64,000 bases of DNA from assembly GCF_029201545.1 (NCBI RefSeq), contig NZ_CP104007.1, positions 1,088,501-1,152,500 of the forward strand, given 5' to 3'. Position 1 is the stretch's first letter, and each line of letters begins with the position of its first letter. The translations under genes were made by a program, and so were the position numbers. The notes beneath the pieces were generated by a model that ran no database searches, was not told where the DNA came from, and worked only from the letters and a program-made list of their open reading frames with translations. Shown in pieces: positions 38,297-46,482 of the stretch. This DNA comes from Devosia sp. FJ2-5-3. GTDB taxonomy: Bacteria; Pseudomonadota; Alphaproteobacteria; Rhizobiales; Devosiaceae.

Positions 38297-39108
38297 CAGC
38301 CTCGGGCCTCGCTCAGAATGCCGCGACCCGCACGCCGCATGATCGCGTCAAAGGCCTTTTCCGAGAGCCAGGTGACGAGGATGTAGAAAACGAAGAGCAC
38401 AAGGTAATAGCGCCAGCGCCAGTCGTCATGGACGAGGCCGACGGCGGGCAGAAAATTCGGGGCGCCAAGGCGGTCGGCCCAGAGCACGATATCGGCGATC
38501 TGCAGGAGCGAAAGCAGCGAGGTCGCCTTGATGATCAGCATCCAGACATTGGAAAGGCCGGGCAGGGCATAGACCCACATCTGGCGGATGTGGACGCGCA
38601 AGAGCACCTGGCTGGCACTCATGCCATAGGCGCGCGCCGCCTCGAGCTGACCATGTGGGACGGCGCGCATTGCGCCGTGAATAACGTTGGTGGCAAAGGC
38701 GCCGTAGACGAGGCCGAGCGAAACGCTGGCGAGCAGGAGGTACTCCGTCGTGCCGAGAAACCAGTTTGCTTCGCGGCAGGGTGGCCAAGACGCGGTCTGC
38801 GCCGCGATCGACTCGGGCGTACAGATCTGGCTCGAGATGAACCATTCGACCGCCTGCTCTAAGGCCAGAGGGAAGAACAGGAAGAACAGGACGTCCGGTA
38901 CGCCGCGGACGATCGCCGAATAGGTGGTGCCGATCAGCCGCAGCGGAAAATACCGCGAATTTCGAAGGGTTGCGCCGGTAAGCCCGAAAACGACCGCCAG
39001 GGCCCCGCCCAATAGGGCAGCAAAGATGGTGAACTGAAAACTGGCGTACCAGGTCAGGTGCTTACCATTGGTCAGATAGGCGATCCAGAAGGCTATATCG
39101 TCTGTCAT
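38296..39108 (-). CDS. Polar amino-acid ABC transporter permease (HisQ-type)
   Basis: A 270-residue permease of the same PAAT family. RGVPDVLFFLFFPLAL and the coupling loop GQLEAARAYGMSASQVLLRVHIRQMW identify it. An insert of about 40 residues with three cysteines (CTPESIA, PPCREAN) lies between the second and third membrane segments, larger than in most family members. A transcription terminator lies between this gene and the binding-protein gene upstream. Confidence 0.9.
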   Translation of the reverse strand: MTDDIAFWIAYLTNGKHLTWYASFQFTIFAALLGGALAVVFGLTGATLRNSRYFPLRLIGTTYSAIVRGVPDVLFFLFFPLALEQAVEWFISSQICTPESIAAQTASWPPCREANWFLGTTEYLLLASVSLGLVYGAFATNVIHGAMRAVPHGQLEAARAYGMSASQVLLRVHIRQMWVYALPGLSNVWMLIIKATSLLSLLQIADIVLWADRLGAPNFLPAVGLVHDDWRWRYYLVLFVFYILVTWLSEKAFDAIMRRAGRGILSEARG

Positions 39109-39155
39109 GGACGGGGAGTCGCTCCGGCACGGTCCTGCAATGCAGCGTTACCAGC

Positions 39156-39189
39156 AAAAATTGTCGCCGCAGGACTCGTGTCCTGCGGC
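39156..39189 (-). terminator. Intra-operon terminator (attenuator) after the binding-protein gene
   Basis: On the minus strand a perfect 10-bp stem (GCCGCAGGAC/GTCCTGCGGC, loop ACGA) is followed after five bases by TTTTT. It stands 15 bases after the binding-protein stop and before the permease genes. Partial termination here would keep the binding protein in excess over the membrane parts. Confidence 0.8.
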
Positions 39190-39204
39190 GGGCGGGTCAA
39201 CCGA

Positions 39205-39957
39205 TCAGTCGGCGAAGTAGGGGCCGTGACCCTCGAACCACTTGGCGATCAGCGTGTCGACAGTGCCGTCGCTCTTGAGGGCCGTGATGGCGGCGTCCAG
39301 AGTGGCCTTGAGTTCAGCGTCGTCCTTGCGCAGGCCAGCGCCAACCCCATTGCCGATGAGGATGTCTTCGCCCACGAACTCGATGGCGCCATTGGAGGCC
39401 GTCACCACAGGCTCGAGATAGGCGCCGTCCGCCAGGATGGTATCGAGGTTGCCAGCGGCGAGGTCGGCCATTGCCTGGTCGGCAGTGGCGAAAGTGATGA
39501 TCGTGTTGGCAGCACCCAGATTGGTGTCGGCATAGCTCGCCTGGATCGTGCCGCCCTGGACGCCAACGCGGGCGCCGGACAGAGCCGCAAAATCAAGGGT
39601 CGAGCCGGCCAGTGCGACATAGCGCGACGGATCGGGCGGGAAATAGTTCTGCGTGAAATCGATCGTTGCCAGACGCTCGTCGGTGATCGACATCCCGGCC
39701 ATGATGAGATCGTAGTTGCCGGCGAGAAGATTGGGGATGATGGAATCCCAGTCGTTGATGATCCACTCGCAGGTCAGACCTGCCTGGGCGCAGATGGCGG
39801 CGCCCAACTCGATCTCGAAGCCGGCGGGAGCGCCGCTGTCATCGAGAAAGTTCCAGGGGGCATAAGCACCTTCAGTGGCGATGCGCACGGTTTCCTGCGC
39901 CATGGCGGAGCCACTCAGGGCCAAGATCGCAGTCGCCGCCAGCATGATCTTCTTCAT
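39205..39957 (-). CDS. Polar amino-acid ABC transporter substrate-binding protein
   Basis: A 250-residue periplasmic binding protein of family 3. The signal peptide is residues 1-20 (cleavage after SAMA). TEGAYAPWNFLDDSGAPAGFEIELGAAIC near residue 28, DWDSIIPNLLAGNYDLIMAGMSITDERL near 70, and ARVGVQGGT near 130 are standard family blocks, including the ligand-binding arginine and aspartate. A disulfide is likely between the cysteines in AAICAQAGLTCEW. The ligand cannot be named; lysine/arginine/ornithine or opine-like compounds are the family norm. Confidence 0.92.
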   Translation of the reverse strand: MKKIMLAATAILALSGSAMAQETVRIATEGAYAPWNFLDDSGAPAGFEIELGAAICAQAGLTCEWIINDWDSIIPNLLAGNYDLIMAGMSITDERLATIDFTQNYFPPDPSRYVALAGSTLDFAALSGARVGVQGGTIQASYADTNLGAANTIITFATADQAMADLAAGNLDTILADGAYLEPVVTASNGAIEFVGEDILIGNGVGAGLRKDDAELKATLDAAITALKSDGTVDTLIAKWFEGHGPYFAD

Positions 39958-40024
39958 AGTCGTACTCCGTTCGGTTTGACCTGTTATTTACGCCCGGTTT
40001 GCCGGGTCTACTCTCTCTTTGCCG

Positions 40025-40822
40025 TCAAGAATGGCTGGCGGCGTTGAGGAATTGCTTGAGACGGGCTGAGCGCGTCGCGCCAAAAACTTCCTCTGGCGTG
40101 CCTTCTTCCTCGATCAGACCCTGATGCAGGAAAATGACCCGGTCAGAGACCGTGCGCGCGAATTCCATGTCATGGGTGACAAGGATCATGGTCCGGCCTT
40201 CGTCGGCCAGGATCTTGATGACGCGCAGGACTTCCACTTCCAACTCCGGGTCCAGCGCCGATGTCGGCTCGTCGAACAGCATGACCCGTGGATTGATGCA
40301 GAGGGCGCGGGCAATGGCCGCGCGCTGCTGCTGGCCACCCGAGAGCTGGGACGGATAGGTGTCTGCCTTGCTGCCGATACCCACCTTATCGAGCATGGCA
40401 CGGGCTTCGACTTCGACCTCGGCGCGCGGGCGCTTCTGGACGATGAGCGGGGCTTCCATGACGTTCTCAAGGATGGTCATGTGGGCCCAGAGATTGAAGG
40501 ACTGGAACACCATGCCCAGTTCGGACCGGATCCGGCGGATCTGGCCTTCGTCATCAATGCGCCGGGATGGCCCATTGCCGCGCAGGCGAATGGTTTCACC
40601 ACCGATGATGACGTCACCGCCATTGGGAATCTCGAGCATGTTGATGCAGCGCAAAAGGGTCGACTTGCCCGATCCCGATGAGCCGATCAGAGTGATGACC
40701 TGACCTTCCTCCGCGGAAAACGAAATGCCCTTGAGGACTTCCAGATCGCCAAAAGACTTGTGCAGATCGCGCAGCTCAACGATCGGCGATTTTCCCGACC
40801 TGGCGGGCTCGACTTGCGACAT
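40025..40822 (-). CDS. Polar amino-acid ABC transporter ATP-binding protein
   Basis: The 265-residue ATPase of the importer and first gene of the operon. Walker [10 protein letters not shown] is near residue 47, the Q-loop [10 protein letters not shown] near 104, the signature LSGGQQQR near 158 and Walker [13 protein letters not shown] near 178. The ATG at 40822 ([10 protein letters not shown]) is chosen because a longer frame to 40888 has no family support. The 192-base gap to the divergent YdcF-type gene should hold the operon promoter. Confidence 0.93.
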   Translation of the reverse strand: MSQVEPARSGKSPIVELRDLHKSFGDLEVLKGISFSAEEGQVITLIGSSGSGKSTLLRCINMLEIPNGGDVIIGGETIRLRGNGPSRRIDDEGQIRRIRSELGMVFQSFNLWAHMTILENVMEAPLIVQKRPRAEVEVEARAMLDKVGIGSKADTYPSQLSGGQQQRAAIARALCINPRVMLFDEPTSALDPELEVEVLRVIKILADEGRTMILVTHDMEFARTVSDRVIFLHQGLIEEEGTPEEVFGATRSARLKQFLNAASHS

Positions 40823-41014
40823 GCTTACTGTTCTGGCCTGGCGACAGGCGCTTCCTGACCGGCGATTGCCCTTATAAGAGGCTGGCAATCTTCACCGCGC
40901 TAAACAAAGGCAAATGTCGGCCCGATGGCAAGCACAAAAACCGACGCATTCGCTCCGTCCCCGGCATAATGGTCTGCCAGGCGGTCATTGCGACGCGTTC
41001 ATGAAAGGAGACCA

Positions 41015-41806
41015 ATGTTTTTCATCGCCTCGAAAGTGTTCTGGCTTCTCGTCCAGCCCCTCAGCCTTTTGTTGCTGCTGCTCTGCGTCGGATTGGCGCT
41101 TTTGTGGTGGAGGCGTCGGCGTCTGGCAGCAAGTGCGTTCGCTCTCGCCGCGCTTATCTTGGGCGTAACGGGTTTCACCAATCTGGGCTATATCCTGATC
41201 CAGCCGCTGGAGGACCGATTTGAACGTCCTGTAGCGATGCCCGACGATGTCGAGGCGATCGTCATGTTGGGCGGTGCGACCCTCGCCCGGCCGAGTTCTG
41301 CGCGGCAGACGGCCGAACTCAATGATGCCGGGGACAGGCTGACAGCAACCCTGTGGCTGGCCGGGCGATATCCGCAAGCCAAGATCGTCCTGAGCGGCGG
41401 CAGCGGGCTCCTGTCAGGTGAAACCGAAAGCGAAGCGGTCACTGCGGCGCGCTTTTTCGCGGCCTTCGGGATTTCGGAGGACAGGTTGATCCTTGAGGGG
41501 GATTCCCGGAACACAGATGAGAATGTCGCCCTGTCGCGCGAATTTCTCGATGATAGTGAGGGGGCAATTCTCCTCGTTACGTCTGCCTTTCATATGCCGC
41601 GTGCCATCGGACTTTTCATGGCGCAGGATTTGGACGTCATCCCCTGGCCAACGGACTATCGCAGCCCTGGCCCGATGGGCTTTTGGATCGATATTGCCAA
41701 CCCGGTTCAGAACATCAGCGTTTCAACTGTCGCGATCAAGGAGTGGATCGGCCTGGCCATCTATCGCTGGACCGGGCGCATTTCGGAGCCGCCGCCAGCC
41801 CAATGA
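41015..41806 (+). CDS. YdcF/ElyC-like DUF218 membrane protein
   Basis: A 263-residue protein with two N-terminal membrane helices (about residues 8-30 and 36-58) and a DUF218 domain facing the periplasm. Domain signatures are VEAIVMLGGA near 82, KIVLSGGSG, the acidic SEAVTAARFF, NTDENVALSREFL and VTSAFHMPRAIGLF. The family includes ElyC and SanA, linked to envelope integrity. AAAGGAG stands 4 bases before the ATG at 41015. The gene is isolated between two divergent or convergent neighbours. Confidence 0.85.
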   Translation: MFFIASKVFWLLVQPLSLLLLLLCVGLALLWWRRRRLAASAFALAALILGVTGFTNLGYILIQPLEDRFERPVAMPDDVEAIVMLGGATLARPSSARQTAELNDAGDRLTATLWLAGRYPQAKIVLSGGSGLLSGETESEAVTAARFFAAFGISEDRLILEGDSRNTDENVALSREFLDDSEGAILLVTSAFHMPRAIGLFMAQDLDVIPWPTDYRSPGPMGFWIDIANPVQNISVSTVAIKEWIGLAIYRWTGRISEPPPAQ

Positions 41807-41834
41807 AAAAGGGCAGTGCCTTGGCACTGCCCTT
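41806..41834. terminator. Bidirectional terminator between ydcF-like and DUF1328 genes
   Basis: A perfect 12-bp inverted repeat (AAGGGCAGTGCC and complement) overlaps the end of the convergent gene pair. Read on the minus strand it is followed by five T residues, so it is strongest as the terminator of the DUF1328 gene. Confidence 0.85.
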
Positions 41835-41855
41835 ATCGAGGTCGGCAATTGCTCA

Positions 41856-42020
41856 TCATGTGCGACGGAACAGGCCGATCACCAGAGAAATGACGAGGAA
41901 AGCCAGGAAGAGGAAGAACAGAACCTGGGCAATACCTGCAGAAGCGCCAGCAATACCACCGAAGCCGAGGACGCCGGCGATCAGGGCGATGACGAGAAAT
42001 ACGAGTGCGTAGTACAGCAT
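41856..42020 (-). CDS. DUF1328 small membrane protein
   Basis: A 54-residue, almost entirely hydrophobic protein with two membrane helices. The sequence [20 protein letters not shown] and a short C-terminal FRRT match DUF1328 (YtjA-like). The family is common among general stress response targets in alphaproteobacteria. An exact EcfG-type promoter lies 30 bases upstream, so expression under PhyR-NepR-EcfG control is expected. The molecular role is unknown. Confidence 0.88.
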   Translation of the reverse strand: MLYYALVFLVIALIAGVLGFGGIAGASAGIAQVLFFLFLAFLVISLVIGLFRRT

Positions 42021-42050
42021 GGGAAGCTCCATGATTTATCTTGCTAGAAC

Positions 42051-42075
42051 AACGCCCGGTGCTGTTGCTGGTTCC
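42051..42075 (-). promoter_or_regulatory. EcfG-type promoter of the DUF1328 gene
   Basis: On the minus strand GGAAC (42075-42071) is followed after exactly 16 bases by CGTT (42054-42051). This matches the EcfG consensus GGAAC-N16/17-CGTT without a mismatch and lies 30 bases before the gene start. Confidence 0.85.
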
Positions 42076-42083
42076 TGCCGACA

Positions 42084-42108
42084 AGAAAAAGGCCGGTGAA
42101 AACCGGCC
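42084..42108 (-). terminator. Intrinsic terminator of phyR
   Basis: A GGCCGGT stem with its complement around a short TTTC loop is followed by TTTTT on the minus strand. It lies 25 bases after the phyR stop and just upstream of the DUF1328 promoter. Confidence 0.85.
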
Positions 42109-42132
42109 CTTGTGAGAATTGGCTGAAAAAGA

Positions 42133-42927
42133 TCACGCCGCTGCTCGGGAGCCCTCGTCGAAGAACAAGGCCTGGCTGATCAGCGCCTTCACCATTTCAG
42201 GATTGAAAGGCTTGGTTACCAGGAATGTCGGCTCGGGACGCTCGCCGGTCAGCAGGCGCTCGGGGAATGCAGTGATGAAAATCACCGGCACCGAATGGGA
42301 ATTGAGAATGTCGTTCACCGCATCGATGCCCGAACTTCCGTCCGCCAGCTGAATATCGGCCAGGATCATACGTGGCTTGGTCTGGTGGAAGAGATTGACC
42401 GCTTCCTTGTGCGTGCGTGCCACAGATACCACCTTGTGGCCGAGGCTTTCGACCATCTGCTCAATGTCCATCGCGATGAGCGGCTCATCTTCGATGATCA
42501 TGATTTCAGTGGCGACCTGACGCGAGATGTCGCTCGACGCCTCGTCAAGCAATTGCACGAATTCAGCATCGTTTACGGACAATATTTCGGCCGCCTGCGC
42601 ACGGGTGAAACCTTCAACCGCAACCAAAAGAAAGGCCTGGCGTTGACGCGGTGCAAGGTTGGCGAGATTGGCAGCAGCGCGCTGTTCCCAGGCATAAGTG
42701 GAGATCGGCTCGGGCACGGTCACGGCGGAGGATGAAAACAGAGCCGAGAACAGCTTGTAGAGGGAAATGCGGTCACTGGACGCTTCAGGAAAAAGCGATA
42801 TGTCGGCAATGAGAGCTTCCAAGGTGGCGGCCACATAGGCATCGCCTGAGGTCTGCGATCCCGTGACGGCACGGGAAAAACGCCGCAGATAGGGCAGGTG
42901 CGGAGCGATCCGCGTGGACAATGACAT
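42133..42927 (-). CDS. phyR: General stress response regulator PhyR
   Basis: A 264-residue anti-anti-sigma factor. Residues 1-135 form an ECF-sigma-like domain (PHLPYLRRFSRAVTGSQTSGDAYV, then LAPRQRQAFLLVAVEGFT and an AAEIL helix). Residues 140-264 form a receiver domain with the acidic pocket EDEP, the phosphoacceptor Asp191 in ILADIQLADG, Thr in FITAFPE and the conserved Lys in LVTKPFNP. Phosphorylated PhyR binds NepR and frees EcfG. It is divergent from nepR-ecfG, the standard alphaproteobacterial arrangement. Confidence 0.97.
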   Translation of the reverse strand: MSLSTRIAPHLPYLRRFSRAVTGSQTSGDAYVAATLEALIADISLFPEASSDRISLYKLFSALFSSSAVTVPEPISTYAWEQRAAANLANLAPRQRQAFLLVAVEGFTRAQAAEILSVNDAEFVQLLDEASSDISRQVATEIMIIEDEPLIAMDIEQMVESLGHKVVSVARTHKEAVNLFHQTKPRMILADIQLADGSSGIDAVNDILNSHSVPVIFITAFPERLLTGERPEPTFLVTKPFNPEMVKALISQALFFDEGSRAAA

Positions 42928-42977
42928 GGAATAGAACTCCCGGTGACGCTTGTATTCGTGAATTCACGAAACCGATT

Positions 42978-43035
42978 AACTACCCAAGATCGGAAAAGTT
43001 CCAGATGGCAGGAACTTTTTTCGTTACCGGGCATT
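42978..43035. promoter_or_regulatory. Divergent near-consensus EcfG promoters between phyR and nepR
   Basis: Two GGAAC boxes point away from each other. The minus-strand box (43002-42998) is followed after 16 bases by AGTT (42981-42978); the plus-strand box (43011-43015) is followed after 16 bases by CATT (43032-43035). Each has one mismatch from CGTT. They fit autoregulation of both arms of the stress circuit. Confidence 0.6.
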
Positions 43036-43079
43036 TAAGCTAACAAGCGGCAATAACCCGTATTGATCGGTCAGATCGG

Positions 43080-43301
43080 ATGAAGAAGGAAACCTCTGTG
43101 AACCAGCAACGCATGCGGACGCTGGCAGGGCGTGCAGATGACGGGCTTGGTGTCAATTCCGACATCGGCTCAAGGCTGCGTGCCCTCTATGGCGCTATCC
43201 AGGACGAAGGCGTGCCAGACCAGCTGCTCGACCTGCTGGAGAAGCTCGATAATGCCGAGCAGGCTCAAAGCTCCAAGCTTCCTGCTCAGGAAGGGGAATA
43301 G
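43080..43301 (+). CDS. nepR: Anti-sigma factor NepR
   Basis: A 73-residue protein that binds EcfG and holds it inactive until phosphorylated PhyR takes over. The conserved core is present: IGSRLRALYGAIQDEGVPDQLLDLLEKLD at about residues 29-57, with a short disordered tail on each side. The gene ends four bases before ecfG, so the sigma factor and its inhibitor are made together. Confidence 0.95.
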   Translation: MKKETSVNQQRMRTLAGRADDGLGVNSDIGSRLRALYGAIQDEGVPDQLLDLLEKLDNAEQAQSSKLPAQEGE

Positions 43302-43305
43302 TCGG

Positions 43306-43860
43306 ATGGCGACTGAACAGACGTCATTCAAGCGCGAAATGCTAGCAACTCTGCCAAGCTTGCGCGCATTTGCCGTTTCACTTACCGGCAAGCACGACAA
43401 GGCAGATGATCTGGTGCAAGACACCGTTATGAAAGCCTGGGCTAAGCAGACCAGCTTCGAAATGGGCACCAATATCAAGGCCTGGCTCTTCACCATCCTT
43501 CGCAATGAATTTTACAGCCAGATGCGCAAGCGTGGTCGCGAGATTCAGGACAGCGATGGTGCGTTCACCGAACGCCTTTCGGTTCATCCGTCCCAATATG
43601 GATCGATGGACATGGAAGATTTCAAAAAGGCGCTGTCGCAACTCCCGGACGATCAGCGCGAAGCAATCATCCTGATCGGGGCTTCGGGATTCTCCTACGA
43701 AGAGGCTGCCGATATCTGCGATTGCGCGGTCGGCACCATGAAGAGCCGCGTCAGCCGGGCGCGGTCGCGTCTCCAAGACATGCTCAAGGTCAGTGGAGAA
43801 TCCGACTACGGTCCGGATGCGGTCTCTGCTCAGGTTACCACCACAAACCACTCTTTCTAA
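43306..43860 (+). CDS. ecfG: ECF sigma factor EcfG of the general stress response
   Basis: A 184-residue ECF sigma factor. Region 2 spans about 8-75 (LRAFAVSLTGKHDKADDLVQDTVMKAW, then LFTILRNEFYSQMRKRGRE). Region 4 spans about 105-165 (LPDDQREAIILIGASGFSYEEAADICDCAVGTMKSRVSRARSRL), containing the helix-turn-helix that reads the GGAAC box. The ATG at 43306 follows the nepR stop directly. The context with phyR and nepR makes the EcfG assignment secure. A hairpin follows the stop. Confidence 0.96.
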   Translation: MATEQTSFKREMLATLPSLRAFAVSLTGKHDKADDLVQDTVMKAWAKQTSFEMGTNIKAWLFTILRNEFYSQMRKRGREIQDSDGAFTERLSVHPSQYGSMDMEDFKKALSQLPDDQREAIILIGASGFSYEEAADICDCAVGTMKSRVSRARSRLQDMLKVSGESDYGPDAVSAQVTTTNHSF

Positions 43861-43890
43861 CCGGCGCAGCGGCCGGGAATGCGAATACGA

Positions 43891-43916
43891 AGCCTCGGCG
43901 TGTGCGCCGAGGCTTT
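43891..43916 (+). terminator. Terminator-like hairpin after ecfG
   Basis: A perfect 10-bp stem (AGCCTCGGCG/CGCCGAGGCT) with a TGTG loop is followed by only two T residues, 30 bases after the ecfG stop. Confidence 0.65.
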
Positions 43917-44146
43917 AAGCATGCCTGCTGATTGATTCCGAGGGCTGGATAATATCGTGTAGGAGCGCAGCGTTGTGCTGCCTTGCCCGTGCCCTTGTTG
44001 CGGCCAAGTGGCCGGTGCGAATAGAAAAATGTCGGGAGGTCGATATATGACCGGCCTCATTGCTGCCATTGCCGCAGGGCATTAGCATTGGGCACCGGCA
44101 TGGCTTGCCTCACTTTCGTGGGAAGCAGAGGGCTTGGGTGGGCACG

Positions 44147-45550
44147 GTGAACGAAAAGTCGGCGGAAATAGCCATTCCGAAATGGGGGCGCATCAGTCTA
44201 CGACGCCTGGCCGTCTGGGTTTCGCTGGCGCTCGTCATTCTGGCCGGCCTCATTTCCCTGGTCCTCATTCAGGGGATCAGTCAGCAGCTCACCGATATCA
44301 CCCGGACCTATGCCGTTCGCCAGCAGGCGAGCGAATTGATCATCGCGCTGGGGGAAGCCGAGGCCAATCAACGCGGCTATTTGCTGACCCGTGATCGCTT
44401 GTTTCTCGAGCCTTATGATGCAGCGGTGGGCAGCATCGAGGCGCAGGTCGAGGCGCTGCTCGAGATGACAGCGGACGATCCCGCTCAGACCCGACGCGTC
44501 GATGGCATCATCGGCGATATCCAGGGCAAATTGGTCGAAATGGCGCGGGCGGTTGAGCTGGTCTCCCTCCAGCGTGACGCCGAGGCCCAAAGCCTCACCG
44601 AAACCGGCCGGGGTGCGCGCTTAATGATGGAGGTGCGAGATACCCTCAATACCTTCATCGGCGAAGAAAACCAGAAGCTGGCCGAGCGGAACGCCAATAT
44701 CGACCGCAGCCGCATCTTTCTTGCTGCCGTTCTGATTGCGGCTCTCTGTGCCGCGGCCATATTGGCTTATGCCCTTCTGAGCCGTACGCAGCGGCAGGTC
44801 AGCGCACTGGCCCAGAGGCATCGTGGCCTTGTGACGCAAAACGAAGCCCTCGAAGCAGAAGTCGCCGAGCGAACGCGGGCCATCGAGGAGGCGAGGGCGC
44901 ACGCCGAGCGCGAGCGCCATCGCGTCGAGGCATTGTTGCAGGACGCCAATCACCGAATTGGCAATTCTCTGGCGACGGTTTCGTCGCTCCTGGCCCTTCA
45001 ATTGATGCGCACCCGATCGGAGGAAGTGAAGGATGCGCTGGAAGCCGCACGATTGCGGGTTCATGCCGTGGCGTCCGCCCATCGCAGGTTGCGTCTGGGC
45101 GATGATCTCGAATCCACTGCCGCCAATGAGTTTCTCAACTCGGTGTTAGAAGACATCATGAACACCCAGACGATGTCTGGGCACATAGAGGTCAAATCCG
45201 AAATCGAGGACATCGAGGTGGGTGCCCGTGATGCCACGACAATTGGCATACTGGTGAGCGAACTTGTGACGAATGCTCTCAAGCATGCCTTCCCGGATGG
45301 CAAGAGCGGCACGATCGTCGTTGCCCTGGCGCGGGTCGACGAGGTGCCGACCCTCTCCATTTCGGATAACGGTGTTGGCCTGCCTCCGGATGCGGGCGAG
45401 GGCGGGATGGGGTCGGTGATCATCCAGCAATTGTCGGGGCAATTTGGCGGCAAGCCGGTCTTTTCGACGACGTCAGGTGGGGGGCTGACCATCACCATTC
45501 CCCTTCCTCATCTCAACCGGCCCATGGCCGCTCAACACGAGGCCGAATAG
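44147..45550 (+). CDS. CHASE3 sensor histidine kinase, HisKA_2/HWE type
   Basis: A 467-residue membrane kinase and the likely stress-sensing input for PhyR. TM1 is at 22-42, then a periplasmic CHASE3-like domain (about 45-188, with ALGEAEANQRGYLLTRD), TM2 at 190-212, a coiled coil (215-262) and a HisKA_2-type dimerisation region with the phosphoacceptor His269 in ANHRIGNSL. The HATPase domain has LVSELVTNALKHAFP and DNGVGLPP. Kinases of this class phosphorylate PhyR in relatives. A GTG at 44147 is the best start; an earlier GTG at 44138 is possible, and no strong ribosome site favours either. Confidence 0.88.
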   Translation: MNEKSAEIAIPKWGRISLRRLAVWVSLALVILAGLISLVLIQGISQQLTDITRTYAVRQQASELIIALGEAEANQRGYLLTRDRLFLEPYDAAVGSIEAQVEALLEMTADDPAQTRRVDGIIGDIQGKLVEMARAVELVSLQRDAEAQSLTETGRGARLMMEVRDTLNTFIGEENQKLAERNANIDRSRIFLAAVLIAALCAAAILAYALLSRTQRQVSALAQRHRGLVTQNEALEAEVAERTRAIEEARAHAERERHRVEALLQDANHRIGNSLATVSSLLALQLMRTRSEEVKDALEAARLRVHAVASAHRRLRLGDDLESTAANEFLNSVLEDIMNTQTMSGHIEVKSEIEDIEVGARDATTIGILVSELVTNALKHAFPDGKSGTIVVALARVDEVPTLSISDNGVGLPPDAGEGGMGSVIIQQLSGQFGGKPVFSTTSGGGLTITIPLPHLNRPMAAQHEAE

Positions 45551-46464
45551 TGCGGATAGCTGCCATCCTGAACCGCGATGGCGGTACGTTGCGCACATTG
45601 GACTTGGGATCGCTGGCCAGCCGTGGGGCAGAGATTTTTGCGGCCAGCGGGCATGAACTCGAGGTTCATATCGTTGGCGGTCAGGAGGTCGAGGCCGCTT
45701 TGCGCGCCGCCGCCGAAAATCCCCAGGTGGACGCCACCCTGGCCGGCGGTGGGGACGGTACGATTTCTTCGGCCGCCGCCATATCCTTCCAAAGCGGCAA
45801 GCCGCTGGCCGTGCTGCCGGCTGGTACGATGAACCTCTTCGCGCGTGCCCTGCACCTGCCGCTGGATTTGGAAGAGGCGATGGTGGCGATCGCGCAGGGC
45901 AGCGTCGACCGTGTCGATATTGCCACCGCCAATGGACGCCCGTTCGTGCATCAGTTCGGGGTGGGGATACACGCCCGTCTGGTTCGGATCCGCGAAGGCA
46001 TGAGTTACGGGAGCCGCACCGGAAAGATGCTGGCGAGCCTTCGGGCTATCGCTGCCGCGGCTGTCAATCCTCCGCGCTTCGAGGTCGAACTCGAGAGCGG
46101 CGGGCAGAAGATCACACGTACCGTCAGCGGCGTGGCGGTTTCAAATAATCCACTCAATAATGGGACGATACCGGTTGCGGAGCGGCTCGATACCGGGCTC
46201 CTCGGCGTCTATCTGGCTGGGCCGGTGGGCACGACGGAATTGTTGAACCTTGCCTTCGACGTGCTGAGAGGACGATGGCGCGACAATCCGCAGGTGAGCG
46301 AGGTCGAGGTGCGCCGGATCGCCCTCAGCTTCCCGCAGAAAAAGCGGAATGCTTTTGCGGTTATCGATGGCGAATTGGTCAAGCTGGATCGGAGGGTGGA
46401 ACTGGTGCTCCACAGACGGGCATTGCCCGTGATCCTCCCAAGGAATAACGAGGGCCAGGCGTAA
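45550..46464 (+). CDS. Diacylglycerol kinase-family lipid kinase
   Basis: A 304-residue soluble lipid kinase of the DagK/YegS/LCB5 family. The ATP-binding motif GGGDGTISSAA is near residue 65, LAVLPAGTMNLFARAL near 88 and the C-terminal domain holds AVIDGELV. The start is a GTG that shares one base with the kinase stop, so it is translated with the stress kinase. Family enzymes phosphorylate diacylglycerol, sphingoid or phosphatidylglycerol lipids; the substrate is not known here. Confidence 0.85.
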   Translation: MRIAAILNRDGGTLRTLDLGSLASRGAEIFAASGHELEVHIVGGQEVEAALRAAAENPQVDATLAGGGDGTISSAAAISFQSGKPLAVLPAGTMNLFARALHLPLDLEEAMVAIAQGSVDRVDIATANGRPFVHQFGVGIHARLVRIREGMSYGSRTGKMLASLRAIAAAAVNPPRFEVELESGGQKITRTVSGVAVSNNPLNNGTIPVAERLDTGLLGVYLAGPVGTTELLNLAFDVLRGRWRDNPQVSEVEVRRIALSFPQKKRNAFAVIDGELVKLDRRVELVLHRRALPVILPRNNEGQA

Positions 46465-46474
46465 GCCTGACCCT
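46451..46474. terminator. Hairpin between convergent genes, possible bidirectional terminator
   Basis: A 10-bp stem with one mismatch (AGGGCCAGGC / GCCTGACCCT, loop GTAA) overlaps the lipid-kinase stop codon. The following sequence is CTTGTGG, so the T tract is weak. Confidence 0.45.
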
Positions 46475-46482
46475 CTTGTGGT

